This document shows, piece by piece, positions 31,801 through 43,654 of a stretch of 64,000 nucleotides of DNA (its first letter is position 1; every line of letters begins with the position of its first letter). The translations under genes were made by a program, and so were the position numbers. This stretch comes from Castor canadensis (Eukaryota > Chordata > Mammalia > Rodentia > Castoridae): assembly GCF_047511655.1 (NCBI RefSeq), contig NC_133401.1:42551570-42615569 (forward strand), read 5' to 3'. A model generated the notes under the pieces. It worked only from the letters and a program-made list of their open reading frames with translations. It was not told where the DNA came from and searched no databases.

Positions 31801-34050
31801 GTTCTGTTTAAATAGGTGAATATGAATCAGTAACTATGCACTGCTGGTTCAATAACTGCAGAAAATAATTGGAAGGAGACCTTAAGTAGTAACTTAAAAG
31901 CATTTTGGTCTTGCTCAGTTCCATTGTGTTTCTGTTTTTCTTCGGTGTGCTTGCCCATTGTTTCAGTATGGCCATGATCAAGGTCTGCATTGCAAGTTTT
32001 GACTCTAGAGTCTTGGTGCATTAGAACTGTGACATAGAAACTTGCATTCAGATGTCTCAGAATGTGGGATGCTGGTGGAGCAGCCGTATCAGCTGGTCAC
32101 ATCTCAGCACCGCTCAGCACCCTACTGCACCTGATCCTGGTGGCTGGGTAACAGTCAGTTGCTGACTGTCCTCTGGAGGTATTTGGTCTAACAGTGTGGA
32201 CAGGTGGGGAGGTTCTTCTTCCCTGGCTGTGAGCTCTCTGTGTTCTTTTCCTTTTCCTATGTCTTTTGAAAGACAACAGAGCAGCAACAGCCTCTCCCCT
32301 GTGCTGCAGCGAATTTTCCATCATATTGCCCTTCTGATGCAGGCTAGAAGGAGGCGTGTTAATTCATTCCCAGAATCTTACAGGACAATGTTGAGCCAGA
32401 CTAAGATTGTGGGATTGCTTGTGGTCACACTGGATTATGTCACAGTAGGTGTCACACTCATGTTGCTGGTTGCAATAGCAACATTTTTAGATCTTTCTGT
32501 GAAAAGGAAGGGTTTTGTCATTTTTATTTTTTAGGAGATATCTTGTTTTCCAAGGACGACCTGTTAGATGGCTTTCCTTCCTCAAATGGGTGTCACCATA
32601 CTTCCCTGAGAAAGGGAGTACTCACCAGATGACACAAACAAAGCTGTACTTGTTTGGGAGTAACCTAGGTATCACTGTTGAGCAATCAGAAGTCATTTAA
32701 TCATGTCATTAAAATCAATCCTATCAAAACAGCAAATGCTACTAATGAGTCAGTTTACTCACGTGCTCTGAGCCAGCAGGGCAGGATTGTGCTCCTCTGC
32801 TATGTCATTTATCAAACTGACTTAAGTGCCCTGCTCTTGCCATTGCAGATCTGGCTGCGGACATGCACCAGGTGTCTGCAGCAGTCCCAGGCAGGCAAGA
32901 GTGGCATGGTCTGGCTGTTGGCTCAGTGGGAATAGCAGGCAATCAGCGAGTGACTGGCACTGTCCAGCCCAAGGTGCAGAAGGAAGATGTAACGGGAGTG
33001 CGTGCCTCCATCTCTGCCCACAAGAACTCCCAGTTTTGATGGGGACATGGCACATCTGAACTTTACAAGGTGGTTAATTCTTTCAAAATGCCCCATTAAT
33101 GAGAACTAAACTGTGAAGTACTAGTAAGCTGAAGGAGATGTGCTCCGGGATAGTTGCTTGGGATTTTAGTTGGTTCCTGAAGGTCTCATAGGTGTTTGTG
33201 AGGGAAGAAGCCGTGACAGGGTTAGTAGGTGGCACAGGTCTGGGATTGGAAGGGAAAGGACATATTTTTTTGTGTGTGTTGGTGGGTGGTATTGGGGTGG
33301 TAGTGGTGGTCATGGAGGAGCAGGAGGAGGGCACATCTTGTTATAGTGTGTTGCAGGGAAATGAAGGTCCTCCAGTTGAACAGGAGGACTGCTGTGGGCA
33401 CTCGCCCCTGGGTTTAGCATTGCCTCAAGTTTAGGGTACCTGAACGCAAACTCTGTCTTTCTTCCCTCAGCAGCAGTACCAGCACCTTTATCTAAGCAGC
33501 CAGGTCTGAAACTGAAAAGTCATCATGTTGACCAGTCACTAAAACTGCCCAGTTGTCTTCCGGGGTCTTTTATGCGGCTGTGCTGATGGTCCGAGCACCT
33601 CTGCCTTCTCCCTACAGCTCTGGTAGGGGCTTCCTGAGCGTCTGTTGACTGCAGGGCCTCCCTGCACCCACTGGCCTGCCTGCCACCTTCTTGTGACCAA
33701 CATTGGTCTCTGCTCAGAAGATCTCAGTGTCTTCCTGTTGTGTCTCCCAGGACACATTTCACCTTCTCACATCCACCCTAGCCCTGCCTCTTGTCAGTCC
33801 TCTGCAAGCAGCCGACGTTAGAACTGTAAGGTACCTGAGAGGTGCCCATTCATCCCCTCACCGTGGAGGTGAGGGGCACACAAAATTCGCGGCCATGCTG
33901 GAACTGAACTGTGACTCCTTGCGTCTCAGTTACATTCTTGTCTACCTTTATCCAACCTGTTCTTCTCCCTCCCTCCCCACTGTACCTATTCTCTCCCATC
34001 TGGTCACATCCCACCCACTTTTGGAGTGTTTTCACACACCCAACACTATA
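28890..34050. other. SINE-free unique intronic block
   Basis: Five kilobases without a recognisable rodent SINE or exon. AT-rich parts around 31.0-31.8 kb look like plain intronic sequence. One copy of a dispersed duplication lies at 33527-33557. Confidence 0.5.
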
Positions 34051-34059
34051 AAGCATTAT

Positions 34060-35415
34060 GAAGCAGTTATTTTAGGTGGGGCACTGCACTACACTCTGGG
34101 TACACCGGTTCACACCCCAGACAGCGCTCCCATCTTCATAAGGGTTCAGTATAGTGGGGGAGGGAGAGCATAAACAAAGGAAAAAATGAGCATGTAATTA
34201 TAAGTTATGGTGAGTGCCATGAAGGAAAACCCTAATAGCTCATGCCTAATGAACACATAAGCACTTTACATGCATGCATTCATTTAATCCTCATAAAACT
34301 TCATGCAATAAATGTACGTTCTTTATTTTACAAATGAGGAACCTGAGGCTCAGACTAAGTGACTTGGCCAAGGTCCCATAGCTAGTAAGTGTGGAGTTAG
34401 AATCTGACTCCAGGCCGCCCGTGTCATGAGCCAGCGTAGTGCTGTCTGCCTCTGCCACAGGAAGCAGCTGTGAGAGGGATTGATGGGAGACCAACTTCCA
34501 CTTGAGCCCAGTCAAGGGAGCCTCAGTGAGGAGGCGGTAGCTGGTGTGCTTTTTGAAAGACCAGTCAGCAGATACAGAGGATGGAATGGAAGGTACAACA
34601 GCCATGCTGGAGACACAAGGAAGGAGGCTACTGCATTCATCCGGGTGAGATGTCATTGCTGGGGAAGACACAGCACGAGATCGTGAACGTGCAGTGACAG
34701 AGGAGAAGCAGAATAGTACAGAGGTTGGAACTGTATGTATGAGTTCACATGAAGAAACCAGTGGTAGTACACTTAACTAGCATAGAAAATGCAGACATAA
34801 AGAGAACAGCCAAGTTTTTCTGATGAGAAGGAATGGTGGGCAGTAAGGACAAAGAGCAGAGGGTGTTAGGAATGACTCCTGGATTCTGGCCTGGAGGAAG
34901 TAGGTACTTGGAAATGACTTTTTTTTTCCCCATCTGGTAAAGTACAGGGAGGAACAGAATTGGCATACAGGGATCAAGATTTCTGGTTTGGACACTGTTA
35001 AAGTGAGTTGCTGTGAGACATCGAAGTGTCAGCCTCATGAAGGTGGTTTTGTGTCTGAGTTAGGAACTTACTGATGAGATCTGGTATGAGATCAAGGTAT
35101 GAGATGAGATCACTCTGGATGAAATTGTAGTCGTCGTGTTGACCAGTCACTAAAACTGCCCAGTTGTCATCCAGGGTGTGAAGATGGACTCAGTCCATTT
35201 ACAGGTTGGATAGAAGAGAAGCTAGCAGATGACTCAGAGGAAGACTTGTTAAGAGAAATAGGAAGAAAATCAGGTCAGTGTCATATCACAGAATCCGAAA
35301 GAAGATGATAATTTCAAACTAGGGATCAGTTCTGCTGAGATGCCCATTGGCCCTAGCAGCATGGAGGTCATCAGTGACCACAGCAAGGATGGCTTGTGGC
35401 GGTGGGGGTGTGGGC
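34060..35415. repeat. Second copy of the unresolved ancient repeat
   Basis: Order of phrases matches the copy at 26050: 'gaagcagttattttaggtgg', 'ttaggaatgactcctggatt', and near its end 'atggaggtcatcagtgacca'. A MIR is inserted at 34236-34435. It carries the second copy of the 31-base duplication at 35138-35168. Confidence 0.5.
34236..34435 (+). repeat. MIR SINE
   Basis: 'ttattttacaaatgaggaac' and 'ctgaggctcagactaagtga', then 'catagctagtaagtgtggag': one of the best preserved MIRs in the window. Confidence 0.85.
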
Positions 35416-36440
35416 CAGCCTCGGTAGGAAGTGGCACTCATGGCTTATACAGAACCTTGGAGCCTCAGACATAGTCCATTGTCTGTTCCTTCTGGAGTTC
35501 AGTGCTTGAATTAGCTTACTTGCCTTTGTGCTGTTCTTTTAGGCTTGTTTTGATACTAAACCTGTGAATTAGAGCCTTGATACTGAACTATGACTGCCAG
35601 AGCTGGAAAGGAGGAATTACCAAGACCCAGGGGTGAGCCAGTGGCAGAATGAGGATGAGAGCACATACAGTTTAGATTACGCAGCTCCAAGGGGAACTGT
35701 CACTGGAGTCTGTCCAGTTAAGGTAACACCTCGAGGACAGGGACTCGGGTTGTGCTCATGTGTGTCTCCCACAGAACCCAGCCCTGCGTTTCATTACATA
35801 GGTGCATTTGAATGTGTGAGGTCCCTTGATTTGGTTCACTGTAGGTCAGTGTCCTTAGCTTTAGGGAAATCTAGCCTTTTTCTGTCCTGTAGGTTATTAC
35901 TGAAAAGTCCTTCTCCCCAGGGACTTCCTTTCCTGTCTCCTTTCTCCTAGTCATAGATGGTTCCTGTGGCTGACCAGCTTATCTGGCCACTAAGTGGCTG
36001 TGCCTGATGGTCTGTTGTACCACACAGCACTTCCCACAACAGCTTTGGTGGTTCATTCAGTTTTGAAGCAGCCGACAGGCCACTTAACAGCATCTGTAGT
36101 CAGTTGCCTCCAGTAATGACAGCCTCGTGGTCACTCAGTACATTGGCACCACAGTCTCAGCCTCCTCCAACCATGGTCTGTTGTGACTTATTGGCATCCC
36201 TTTTGGCGGGTTCTTCAAGACTCTACAAGCAGCACTCTGGGAGCCTGCCTCAGGCCTGTTAATTGCTATCCATCGGGCATTCATTTCTGTTTCCAGACTA
36301 TTCTTTTAATCTCAGACCCTTTCTTTTTTCTGTCACCACTGGTTCAGCACTGTGGGCTGCACCTTTCCTTTTTTTCCTTTTTTTTTTTTTTTGGTATTCT
36401 GTAGAGAAAAATTGAAATATATTGTATATTATACATTTTA
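35416..36440. other. Unique intronic stretch
   Basis: No gene or named repeat. It holds one copy of the 25-base dispersed duplication at 36130-36154 and a T-rich run before the SINE at 36450. Confidence 0.45.
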
Positions 36441-36449
36441 TAAATATAT

Positions 36450-36645
36450 TGGACTGTAATCCCAGCTACTGGTTGGGGGAGGCAAGGGGATCACAGATTT
36501 AAAGCCTGATTGGGCAACTTAGACCCTGGCTCAAAATAAAGTTGAAAAAGGTCTGAGGGGGTACTGGGGATATAGCTCAGTGGTAAAGTACTTGCCTAGC
36601 ATGTGAAAGGCCCTGGGTTCGATTCCCAGCACAGCCAAAAAAAAA
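36450..36645 (+). repeat. B1 unit plus canonical ID element
   Basis: B1-like piece ('ctgtaatcccagctactgg') followed by a good ID: 'ggggatatagctcagtggta' (box A) and 'ctgggttcgattcccagcac' (box B), close to a tRNA-Ala. A fragment of another tRNA half follows to about 36705. Confidence 0.8.
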
Positions 36646-36806
36646 GAAAGGTGGGCTGACGTAGTTTGGTGGTCCTGAGTTCATCCCTCAGTACTGCCAA
36701 AAAATCATATATATATGTACACACACATTTACAAGTCATATATATAATATAAACAGTAACTTGTAAAAATGATGCTTAAAGCCCATTCTGCATACAGATG
36801 GCTTTT

Positions 36807-36931
36807 TTTTTGAGATGGGGGTCTTACTACGTTGCCCAGACTGGTCTCAAAACTCCTGGGCTCAAGTGATCCTTCTGCCTCAGTTTTCCAAGTAGCTGGG
36901 ACCACAGGTGTGTACCACTGGGCCTGGCATA
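36807..36931 (-). repeat. Monomeric B1-like SINE
   Basis: 'cttactacgttgcccagact' to 'tagctgggaccacaggtgtg'. Confidence 0.8.
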
Positions 36932-37109
36932 GGTGACTCTTAATGTTGCATCATTTACCTGACATATAGCCAACTTAGTTTTCTTTGTGACAGTTTGGAG
37001 AGTCACAAAGTATTTTATGGACTAGTGAGCATTTGAGGTCTACTAAGTGTTAGTAGCCTGTTGTTAGTAGCTGGCGACTAGTCACTCAGTATATTGGCAC
37101 CACAGCCTT

Positions 37110-37225
37110 GTAAAGTTAGGTGTTAGTGTCCCTGTTTTGCTATGGTGAAAAGTCAGAGAAGTTAAGGAATGTGTTCAGACTTACAGAGGAAGTGGGATGT
37201 GGGGCTATAATTCCAGGTCCAGACA
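37110..37225 (+). repeat. MIR SINE, diverged
   Basis: 'gtgttagtgtccctgttttg' and 'cagagaagttaaggaatgtg' fit the MIR core loosely. Confidence 0.5.
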
Positions 37226-37302
37226 GTCTATCCTAAGGTGATGGCTCTTCTCTTCATACAAGTCTGAACTTTGGAGAATTGTAGAATCACTCAGAATGTC
37301 TA

Positions 37303-37399
37303 CCTTCTCTTCTCCCCTCCTTTCCCTCCCCTCCCCTCTTCTCCCCTCCTTTCCCCTCGCCTTCCTTCCCTTCCCCAACCCTCCCTTCTTTCCTCTCAA
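37303..37399 (+). repeat. Polypyrimidine tract
   Basis: Almost pure C/T for about 95 bases ('cttctcttctcccctccttt' and on), only a few purines. Long mirror-like pyrimidine runs can adopt triplex structure. Confidence 0.85.
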
Positions 37400-37401
37400 G
37401 C

Positions 37402-37526
37402 AGAAAGTCTCATTGTGTAGCCCAGGCTAGGCTGGCTTAGAACTTGCTATGTAACCAAGACTGGCCTTGAACTCTCAATCCTCCTGGCTTTGCTGAGCTT
37501 ACAGACATGCATCACTGTGTATGACT
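37402..37526 (-). repeat. Monomeric B1-like SINE
   Basis: 'gtctcattgtgtagcccagg' to 'gacatgcatcactgtg'. Confidence 0.75.
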
Positions 37527-37533
37527 TTTATTA

Positions 37534-37539
<6 letters not shown>

Positions 37540-37572
<33 letters not shown>
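37540..37572 (+). repeat. (TG)n microsatellite
   Basis: Sixteen GT units without interruption, preceded by 'tatgtata'. Confidence 0.95.
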
Positions 37573-37574
<2 letters not shown>

Positions 37575-37801
37575 CCATTGGATGAAAAGGTCATGTTTAA
37601 TTTAGCCAATGTTTTTATACAGTAACCATCTTCACAGTGGAGGTTTTATGAGCCTCCTTTTCCAAATGCTCCATATTAATGCTGTCAGTTGAACACAAAT
37701 ATGAGGGAGCCATACCAAGTTCTTCTTGCTAATGGTGCTCAGGGTCTTGATGCCCACTGAGATCAGGCATAGATCTGATTACTTGTTGAAAAAGTAAATC
37801 A

Positions 37802-37925
37802 TGCTATGTGCACTGGCACACCCCTGTAATCCCAGCATGTGTGAGGCTGGGGCAGGAGGATCTTGAGTTCAAGGGTAATCTGGGCTATATAATGAGACCC
37901 TGCTTCCCAAAAAAAAAAAAAAAAC
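37802..37925 (+). repeat. Monomeric B1-like SINE
   Basis: 'cccctgtaatcccagcatgt', 'ctgggctatataatgagacc' and a long A tail. Confidence 0.8.
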
Positions 37926-38039
37926 TAGATCCAGATCATCACCTAGATAGAATTGACCTGTTAAAGCTGAAAAAAAAAAAAAAAAAAAAAATCAAGGCCT
38001 TCAAGTTACTTGAGAAGCCCAGAAGGAAAATGTTATGTT

Positions 38040-39860
38040 AGGGGCTTTGTAGCTACCATTCCCACAGCTTAGTGCCAGGGTGTAGGGAACATTTTCATAG
38101 GGAGGGTCTCTTTTGGAGATTTTTTTTCAGATAAAGAAGGCTTGTTTAATTCAGGAAGAGTTATTTTGTAGGAAATTAAATCTTTGTAAATCCTCTGTCA
38201 CATTTCCACACATGCCAGTCCTCTGCTAAGTGATGGCTTTCGAACAGGTCAGAAAGGTTTCCTAAAAAAGTAAATAGTTCTATGTTTTATACATGTTTAT
38301 CTTTTTTGTTTTTGAATTGGACAGGTAAGAGGCTTTTGTTTTCCTTTTGTCTTTGTCTCTGGGTGATATTACTGGTTCTCAAACTCAGTATGGTAATTAC
38401 TTGTGGACATTGTTTTCTTGGGTGTGACAGTGACTCCACAGATCTTTAGAGACAGGACCAGTGCTGTTGGCCAGGTGCAGGAAACGCTGTAGCATCTCGG
38501 CTTAGTGTGCTCAGCAGCGTCTAATCAGGTCGTGTGCTGGGGAACATGTAAGAATTTTCTTTTCAAGTCTTAGTGCGTCATTTTTTCCGCCATTGATCAA
38601 GTATTATGCTTGTAGCCAGTGCACTCCTAACTGTCTTACATTCCTAATCTTTTTGGCTCTTGGACTGAAATATCTCTACGCCTCTTAAATATTGAAAGCA
38701 TAATATCCTTTAACCTAAACAGCAGAGCTAAAATGAATTTTATGTGAAATATTTAGTTGTGGACCACATCTTCAGCTTTTTATATGCCACAGTGGCCTTG
38801 TTTTTTTTTTCCCTCTTCCATTGTCTGATAGTGAGGTCATTTTCAGTCCTCTGAGAAATTCTATTCCCAGCCAGATGCGGCTCATATATTAAAAGTAGCA
38901 CCTGTGGCTAACATCGCAGCAGCTTACCATAAATTTACATGGTAACCAGGATTATATCTGTCAAGACTGTTAAAAAACATCTAGATTTAATTTGATTTCC
39001 AGTATTGTAGAAGCTCTCCAACATTTTGCTTCATAACTATATTTTAAAAGTTAAAAATCACTCCACTGTTAAGTTTTATTGCACTCCCAGTGCCCATTAA
39101 GTTGATTTGTTCAACGGAGGTCAGAGTCAAGCAACGTGGCTACGTTATGATCGGAAATCAACCCATTTGTGACAAATTTAGTCCTTTCGTGTGAATCTTC
39201 TCAACGTCTCTGCGCTGATTGGATTCAGGTGTAGCTTATGTCAGTAGCATTTAACCTCAAAAGAATGAGCAGTGTGATTGGGTCGCTGTAAATTACGAAG
39301 CATTTGCCCTTGCTTGTTTGAGTGCGACTGTTGACTCTGCTGCCCAGCCTGACCGCTCCACTGCATCTGCCTGAACATGAGGATGGCGGTTCAAAAGATG
39401 TCCCAGAAATGGGGGTACCTGCCCTCATCCCTTTCCTTCGTCCGTGAGACCTTTCCTAAACTCTATTCCTCATTATCCTTTGAGTCCCTCTCCCACGTGT
39501 TCTGATTTGCACACCTGCAGTTATAAAGTTATTTTGGGGCGTCGTTATATCGTGTTGCTCACCAGTTTCCCAGCACGCATGGATACAATAGCGATTCACC
39601 ATAAATCAGAGTAATTTACAAGTTACAGCGAACCCGCTCCTACCAATGCGAATTGAATGATGGATTTCTTCAGTGTCCTCCTATTGCACATGGTTCCTGA
39701 AAAAGAAACTGGGAATATGTTTCTTTGTATTTGGAAAACTAATTCCTAGTTCAGAACTGAATTGAAGATGAAATTCAACCTTTTGGACATTCCGTAGTTG
39801 AAAACATGTAAGCAAATATAAACCTATTAGGAAATAAGCAAAAGTCTGTTTTCTTGGCTA
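38040..39860. other. Low-repeat block, candidate conserved non-coding DNA
   Basis: No SINE, no exon. Within 38950-39790 CpGs are retained at unusual density for intron ('gtggctacgttatgatcgg', 'gggcgtcgttatatcgtg') and AT-rich homeodomain-like sites occur. This is the look of a conserved enhancer-type block, inferred only from composition. Confidence 0.4.
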
Positions 39861-39999
39861 GGAACTGTAATTGCCTTGGCTGTGGTCTTGCTCCTGAATG
39901 TGGCAGTGGTAACATGTGGACAGTTAGGTCAGGCCAGGGTGCAGCTTTTCAGCCAGGCGTCTGCAGCCCTGAGTACATGTGCCACTTCAAATGGCAGTC

Positions 40000-40220
40000 A
40001 GTGCTGGGCGCTGGTGGCTCACACCTGTAATCCTAGCTACTCAGGAGGCAGAGGTCAGGAAGATAGGGGTTCGAAGCCAGCCTGAGCAAATAGTTCACAG
40101 ACCCTATCTTGAAAATACCCAACCCAAAATAGGGCTGGTAGAGTGGCTCAAGTGGTAGAGCGCCTGCCTAGCAAGCATGAGGCCCTGAGTTCAAACCCAG
40201 TACTGCTAAAAAGAAAAAAG
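40000..40220 (+). repeat. Dimeric B1/ID-like SINE
   Basis: 'ctgggcgctggtggctcaca' to 'gagttcaaacccagtactgc'; nearly consensus in both halves, so probably young. Confidence 0.9.
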
Positions 40221-43200
40221 AATGCAATCTGTGTGGAATTACTTTCTGTTCTGTTGATCATATTTCTAGAAGGAAATTTGTAAGCTTTTTTGAGCCTGAG
40301 TCTTACCAAGGAAGTAGAACAATAGTCAAGAATTACTGTGCTGAAAAGATGGTGATGGAAGGAGTGACTAGGAGTAAGGCTAAAGTAATAATTTCATGTG
40401 TGATTAGGTAGAATTTGTCACTTAACAGAAAATATCACTAATGATCAATTTGAAACATTATAAAACACTTTTTCGGGAGTGATTATGACATCTTTTTTTG
40501 TGTGTCCCTAGAATACACTGATTTCCTGGTATAGCTTAGGTGACCTGCTTAAAGAAGAAGGGTAGAGAAGAGGGGTGAAAACAAAATAGTGTTGCATAAC
40601 CCTTCTTCATTGCTTTCCCCTTGGGGTCCTTTAGTTACAGCTTGTCAGGTTGGCCTTTGGGCCCTGTCTCTGCTCTGTAAGCTCCTTGAGGGGCAGCTGC
40701 TGTGACCTAGGGCCTTGAGCCCAGGGTGCTGGGTTCAGAGCAGCACATTGGTAACCTGGGTACCACAGATTTTTAGAGTAGACTGTTGGAAAGATTCTGG
40801 AATTTCCAAATGTATTAAAAATTTCAGATCTTGTAGAGAAAGCAGAAACATTAAGAATTGGTGGCTTGTCCTGCTGACCAGGATTCTTTTCTCCTGTTGT
40901 CTGTTGCAGTTGGAAGCACATGTAAGGTGTCAGGTGATGTCTGAAGGGGCACAGGAATCATGAGGTTGTTGGAGAGGAGGCTCCCTTGTCATGCAGCCGT
41001 CCTCCACAGCCTGTGGCTTAGTCCAAAAGGGCCCATGAGATGTATCTGTACAGTGACCAAAGACACAGCCTCATAAGGTTGATTTTGAGAGCAGAAAGAA
41101 AACCTAGCAAGAAAGAATACTTGCTGATTTTTAAAGAGAAGCAGTATTTCCCCACAACTCAGAAATGAATGAAATCCTAACTTAATCATTGAAGCACCAG
41201 TGACAGCTTTTGTCACTCATTAATGTCATAGTACCATAAATGGTTTAGATACAGGAGAAATGGATATAATTTAAAGCCAAGTAGACCGATTTTACAGCAC
41301 TAAGTAGTACAAAATACTTTTGCATGCATTCACTTACAAGGCAATAATAATATAGCTTGATTCTTTCATAAGTAACATTCCATGATGGAAAATGAAAATG
41401 GTGGTATTAACTGCACTTTTGTTTAGAATTTTGTTTTAAGCCATGCAAAATTCTGTTACATAATTGCTTTTTTGGATTCTTGTGTATGAGTAAAGTATAT
41501 ATATTTTTTTAATGAAATCCTTATTTGGGAAAATTTGACTGTTATGGTTGCTGTTGGATGAACAAATATATACCCATCTTAGAGAAGAAATTCTTCATTT
41601 GGTCCACAAACAATTGATTTCTTAGATACATGCAAGTGCTTCTTTCACTAAATTATGAAAAATGAGTTTTATTTGAGAAATAGGTCACTTTGTTATATGT
41701 TGTAAATCGAATATTGTAATATTCCAGGACTGTAATTAGGATGGATTCTACTGGCAAAGTTTGGGAAGAGGCACAGAAGGAAGTTGAAATACGTTGCCTA
41801 TTTACCAATTAACCATTACCTGCCAAGAGCACATCAGACGCGCACAGCGGACGTCCGCTAATCCCGCGGTCAGCCGTTCCGGCTCTAATGCACGCTGCTT
41901 TACACGTTGGCCGTTTTGAAGTCCCAGGCCAGGCTGACCTTTCACATGTGCTCCGTTCAAGTAGGACTCTCCACTCACTGCTTCCTGTCAGACTGGATTA
42001 TGGTGACACAACCCAGGGCTCACTTGGGCTGCAATTAAGTTTTTGATCAGAATTATTTCGTTCACAAACAATCACATTTGTTAAAATGTTACATCTGCCC
42101 CGAGAACCACTGGCAGCCTCTCAGTTTATCAGTGCAATGAGAGTGTAATTCTTCATTTGTTTTTCATAAAATGGCAAGCCATCTCATGTGTGTTATTTAA
42201 TTTTTTCTCTCTCTTGCTGGTTTCTGCCTTTCATTTCATTTGGTTTGGAAGGGAACTGTGTCCTGAAATTAGTCTGAAACTGCTCGAAGACTTTGGGAAT
42301 TTGAATGGAATTGCTTTTGGTGCAGAACAAAATTATCCAGTTAGGAGCCAAGACTCAAATATTATCCCCCAAATAGTGGCAATTTCTTCTCACAACAGGA
42401 AACATTTTAGCCCTTGGAGTGTGGGTCGAGGACTGCATGCCCGGTCTGCTATTTCCTTGTCTCCAGGCCACGTTGTCCCGCCCTGTGGTGTTTATCATCG
42501 TTGTTCCCATCTCCAGGGCCACCGCTCCTGTGGCAGGCTCAGTGCCAGAACCAGGCCAGCTGTGGCTCCCTGAGCTCCTCTCGCACAGTTCTTAGGTACA
42601 CTTTCAAAAGTCATTTTCCCACCAAGAAATGGCAGCAGAGACGTGATAAGGTGCTTTTCCCAATGGCTGACCATTGTCTGTCTATAAGATGACGGGGACC
42701 TCAGTGGATCAGCTAGGTTGCACAGCTGACTTCTCTATCTGATGCCCCTTTGTGGCCCAGGCATCTTGGAGAGGTCTTCCTGCTCAACAGTCGTGTGTTG
42801 GGTGTTGGTTGGGTACTTGGGGGGTCCGAGGTTAGAGTTTGTGTGAGTTCTGTGCAGAGCAGAGGCTGAGGTAGGCCTCGAGGGGGAGGAAGGGAGTCGG
42901 AGGCTGTGAAGTTCCCAAGCGCCTCAAGTGTTGTCTTGGAGGCTTAGAAATTTTAATTACCTAAAAAATATATATGTATATATTTAGAATACCATTAAAG
43001 GAATTTATTACTAGGTTTTACACTCTTTCATTAAAACCTAACCATTTCCCATTTGTTTTGGCATAACCAAACCCATTTATTACCAACTCATAAAATTCCA
43101 AGTGGCAAAAGAAAGACGTACACCAAAAACTATTTATTTAGCTATAATTTTTTAAGCTTTTTTAATACAGTATGGCCTAGGCTTAAATGGAATATGCACT

Positions 43201-43300
43201 GGCTACATTGCTGTAATCCTCATTTTCTTTATTGTTGTATTTGTGAGCATATTTCTCTTAAATCCATTACTATATTGCTTTTTATTTTCTTTTCAAAAAT
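40221..43300. other. Low-repeat block with CpG-dense core
   Basis: No SINE or exon. 41470-42400 looks like a conserved element: AT-rich with 'ccaattaaccattacc', 'tgcaattaagtttttgatca' and a CpG cluster at 41838-41925. Open frame 42157-42573 shows no recognisable protein and I do not call it a gene. Confidence 0.4.
41838..41925. promoter_or_regulatory. CpG-dense palindromic micro-island
   Basis: About a dozen CpGs in under 90 bases, in otherwise AT-rich intron. Contains the perfect 12-base palindrome 'gcggacgtccgc' (41847-41858), then 'taatcc' (41859-41864, bicoid/PITX/OTX-type site, overlapping the next motif) and 'ccgcgg' (41864-41869). Regulatory role is inferred. Confidence 0.4.
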
Positions 43301-43306
43301 ATATTT

Positions 43307-43374
43307 GGGGGGGCTGGGGATTTAGCTCAGTGGTTAGGCCCTTGGTTCAGTCCCTAGCACTGGAAAAAAAAAAG
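43307..43374 (+). repeat. ID element, short
   Basis: 'ggctggggatttagctcagt' to 'gttcagtccctagcactgg' with A tail; a few bases are missing in the middle. Confidence 0.8.
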
Positions 43375-43453
43375 TCCTATTTGGAATATACATGACTGTA
43401 TTTACTATTTAAAGGAAATACATTTAAAGAAATACTGGATATTCTTAAACTGT

Positions 43454-43650
43454 TTTTTGGCAGTGCTGGGGTTTAAATTCAGGACCTTGTACTTGCTAGG
43501 CAAGTACTCTGCCAGAGAAGCCATGCCTATAAGTCCTTTTTTTTGCTTTAGTTATTTTTCATGCTTTTTGCCTGGGCTAGCCTTGGACTGTACTCCTCTT
43601 ACTCCTACCTCCCATGTAGCTGGGATTACAGAAATGAGCCACATGCCCAG
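43454..43650 (-). repeat. Dimeric SINE, diverged
   Basis: 'tgctggggtttaaattcagg', 'cttgctaggcaagtactctg', B1 half 'gtagctgggattacagaaat'. Confidence 0.75.
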
Positions 43651-43654
43651 CTTA

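Noticed and set aside
32196-32534. 112-residue ORF with a hydrophobic C-terminal half
   Set aside because: No recognisable family, no exon signals and no supporting context; probably chance.
36545-36640. Possible BC1-type RNA gene or tRNA-Ala
   Set aside because: Good box A and B, but an A-rich tail and B1 fusion mark it as a SINE copy; no evidence of a master gene.
42157-42573. 138-residue ORF beginning with a hydrophobic stretch
   Set aside because: No known domain; lies in a block that looks like conserved non-coding DNA and has stop-free length by chance.
43307-43374. Possible tRNA gene
   Set aside because: Box A/B-like sequences belong to an ID SINE with an A tail; it lacks a full cloverleaf.
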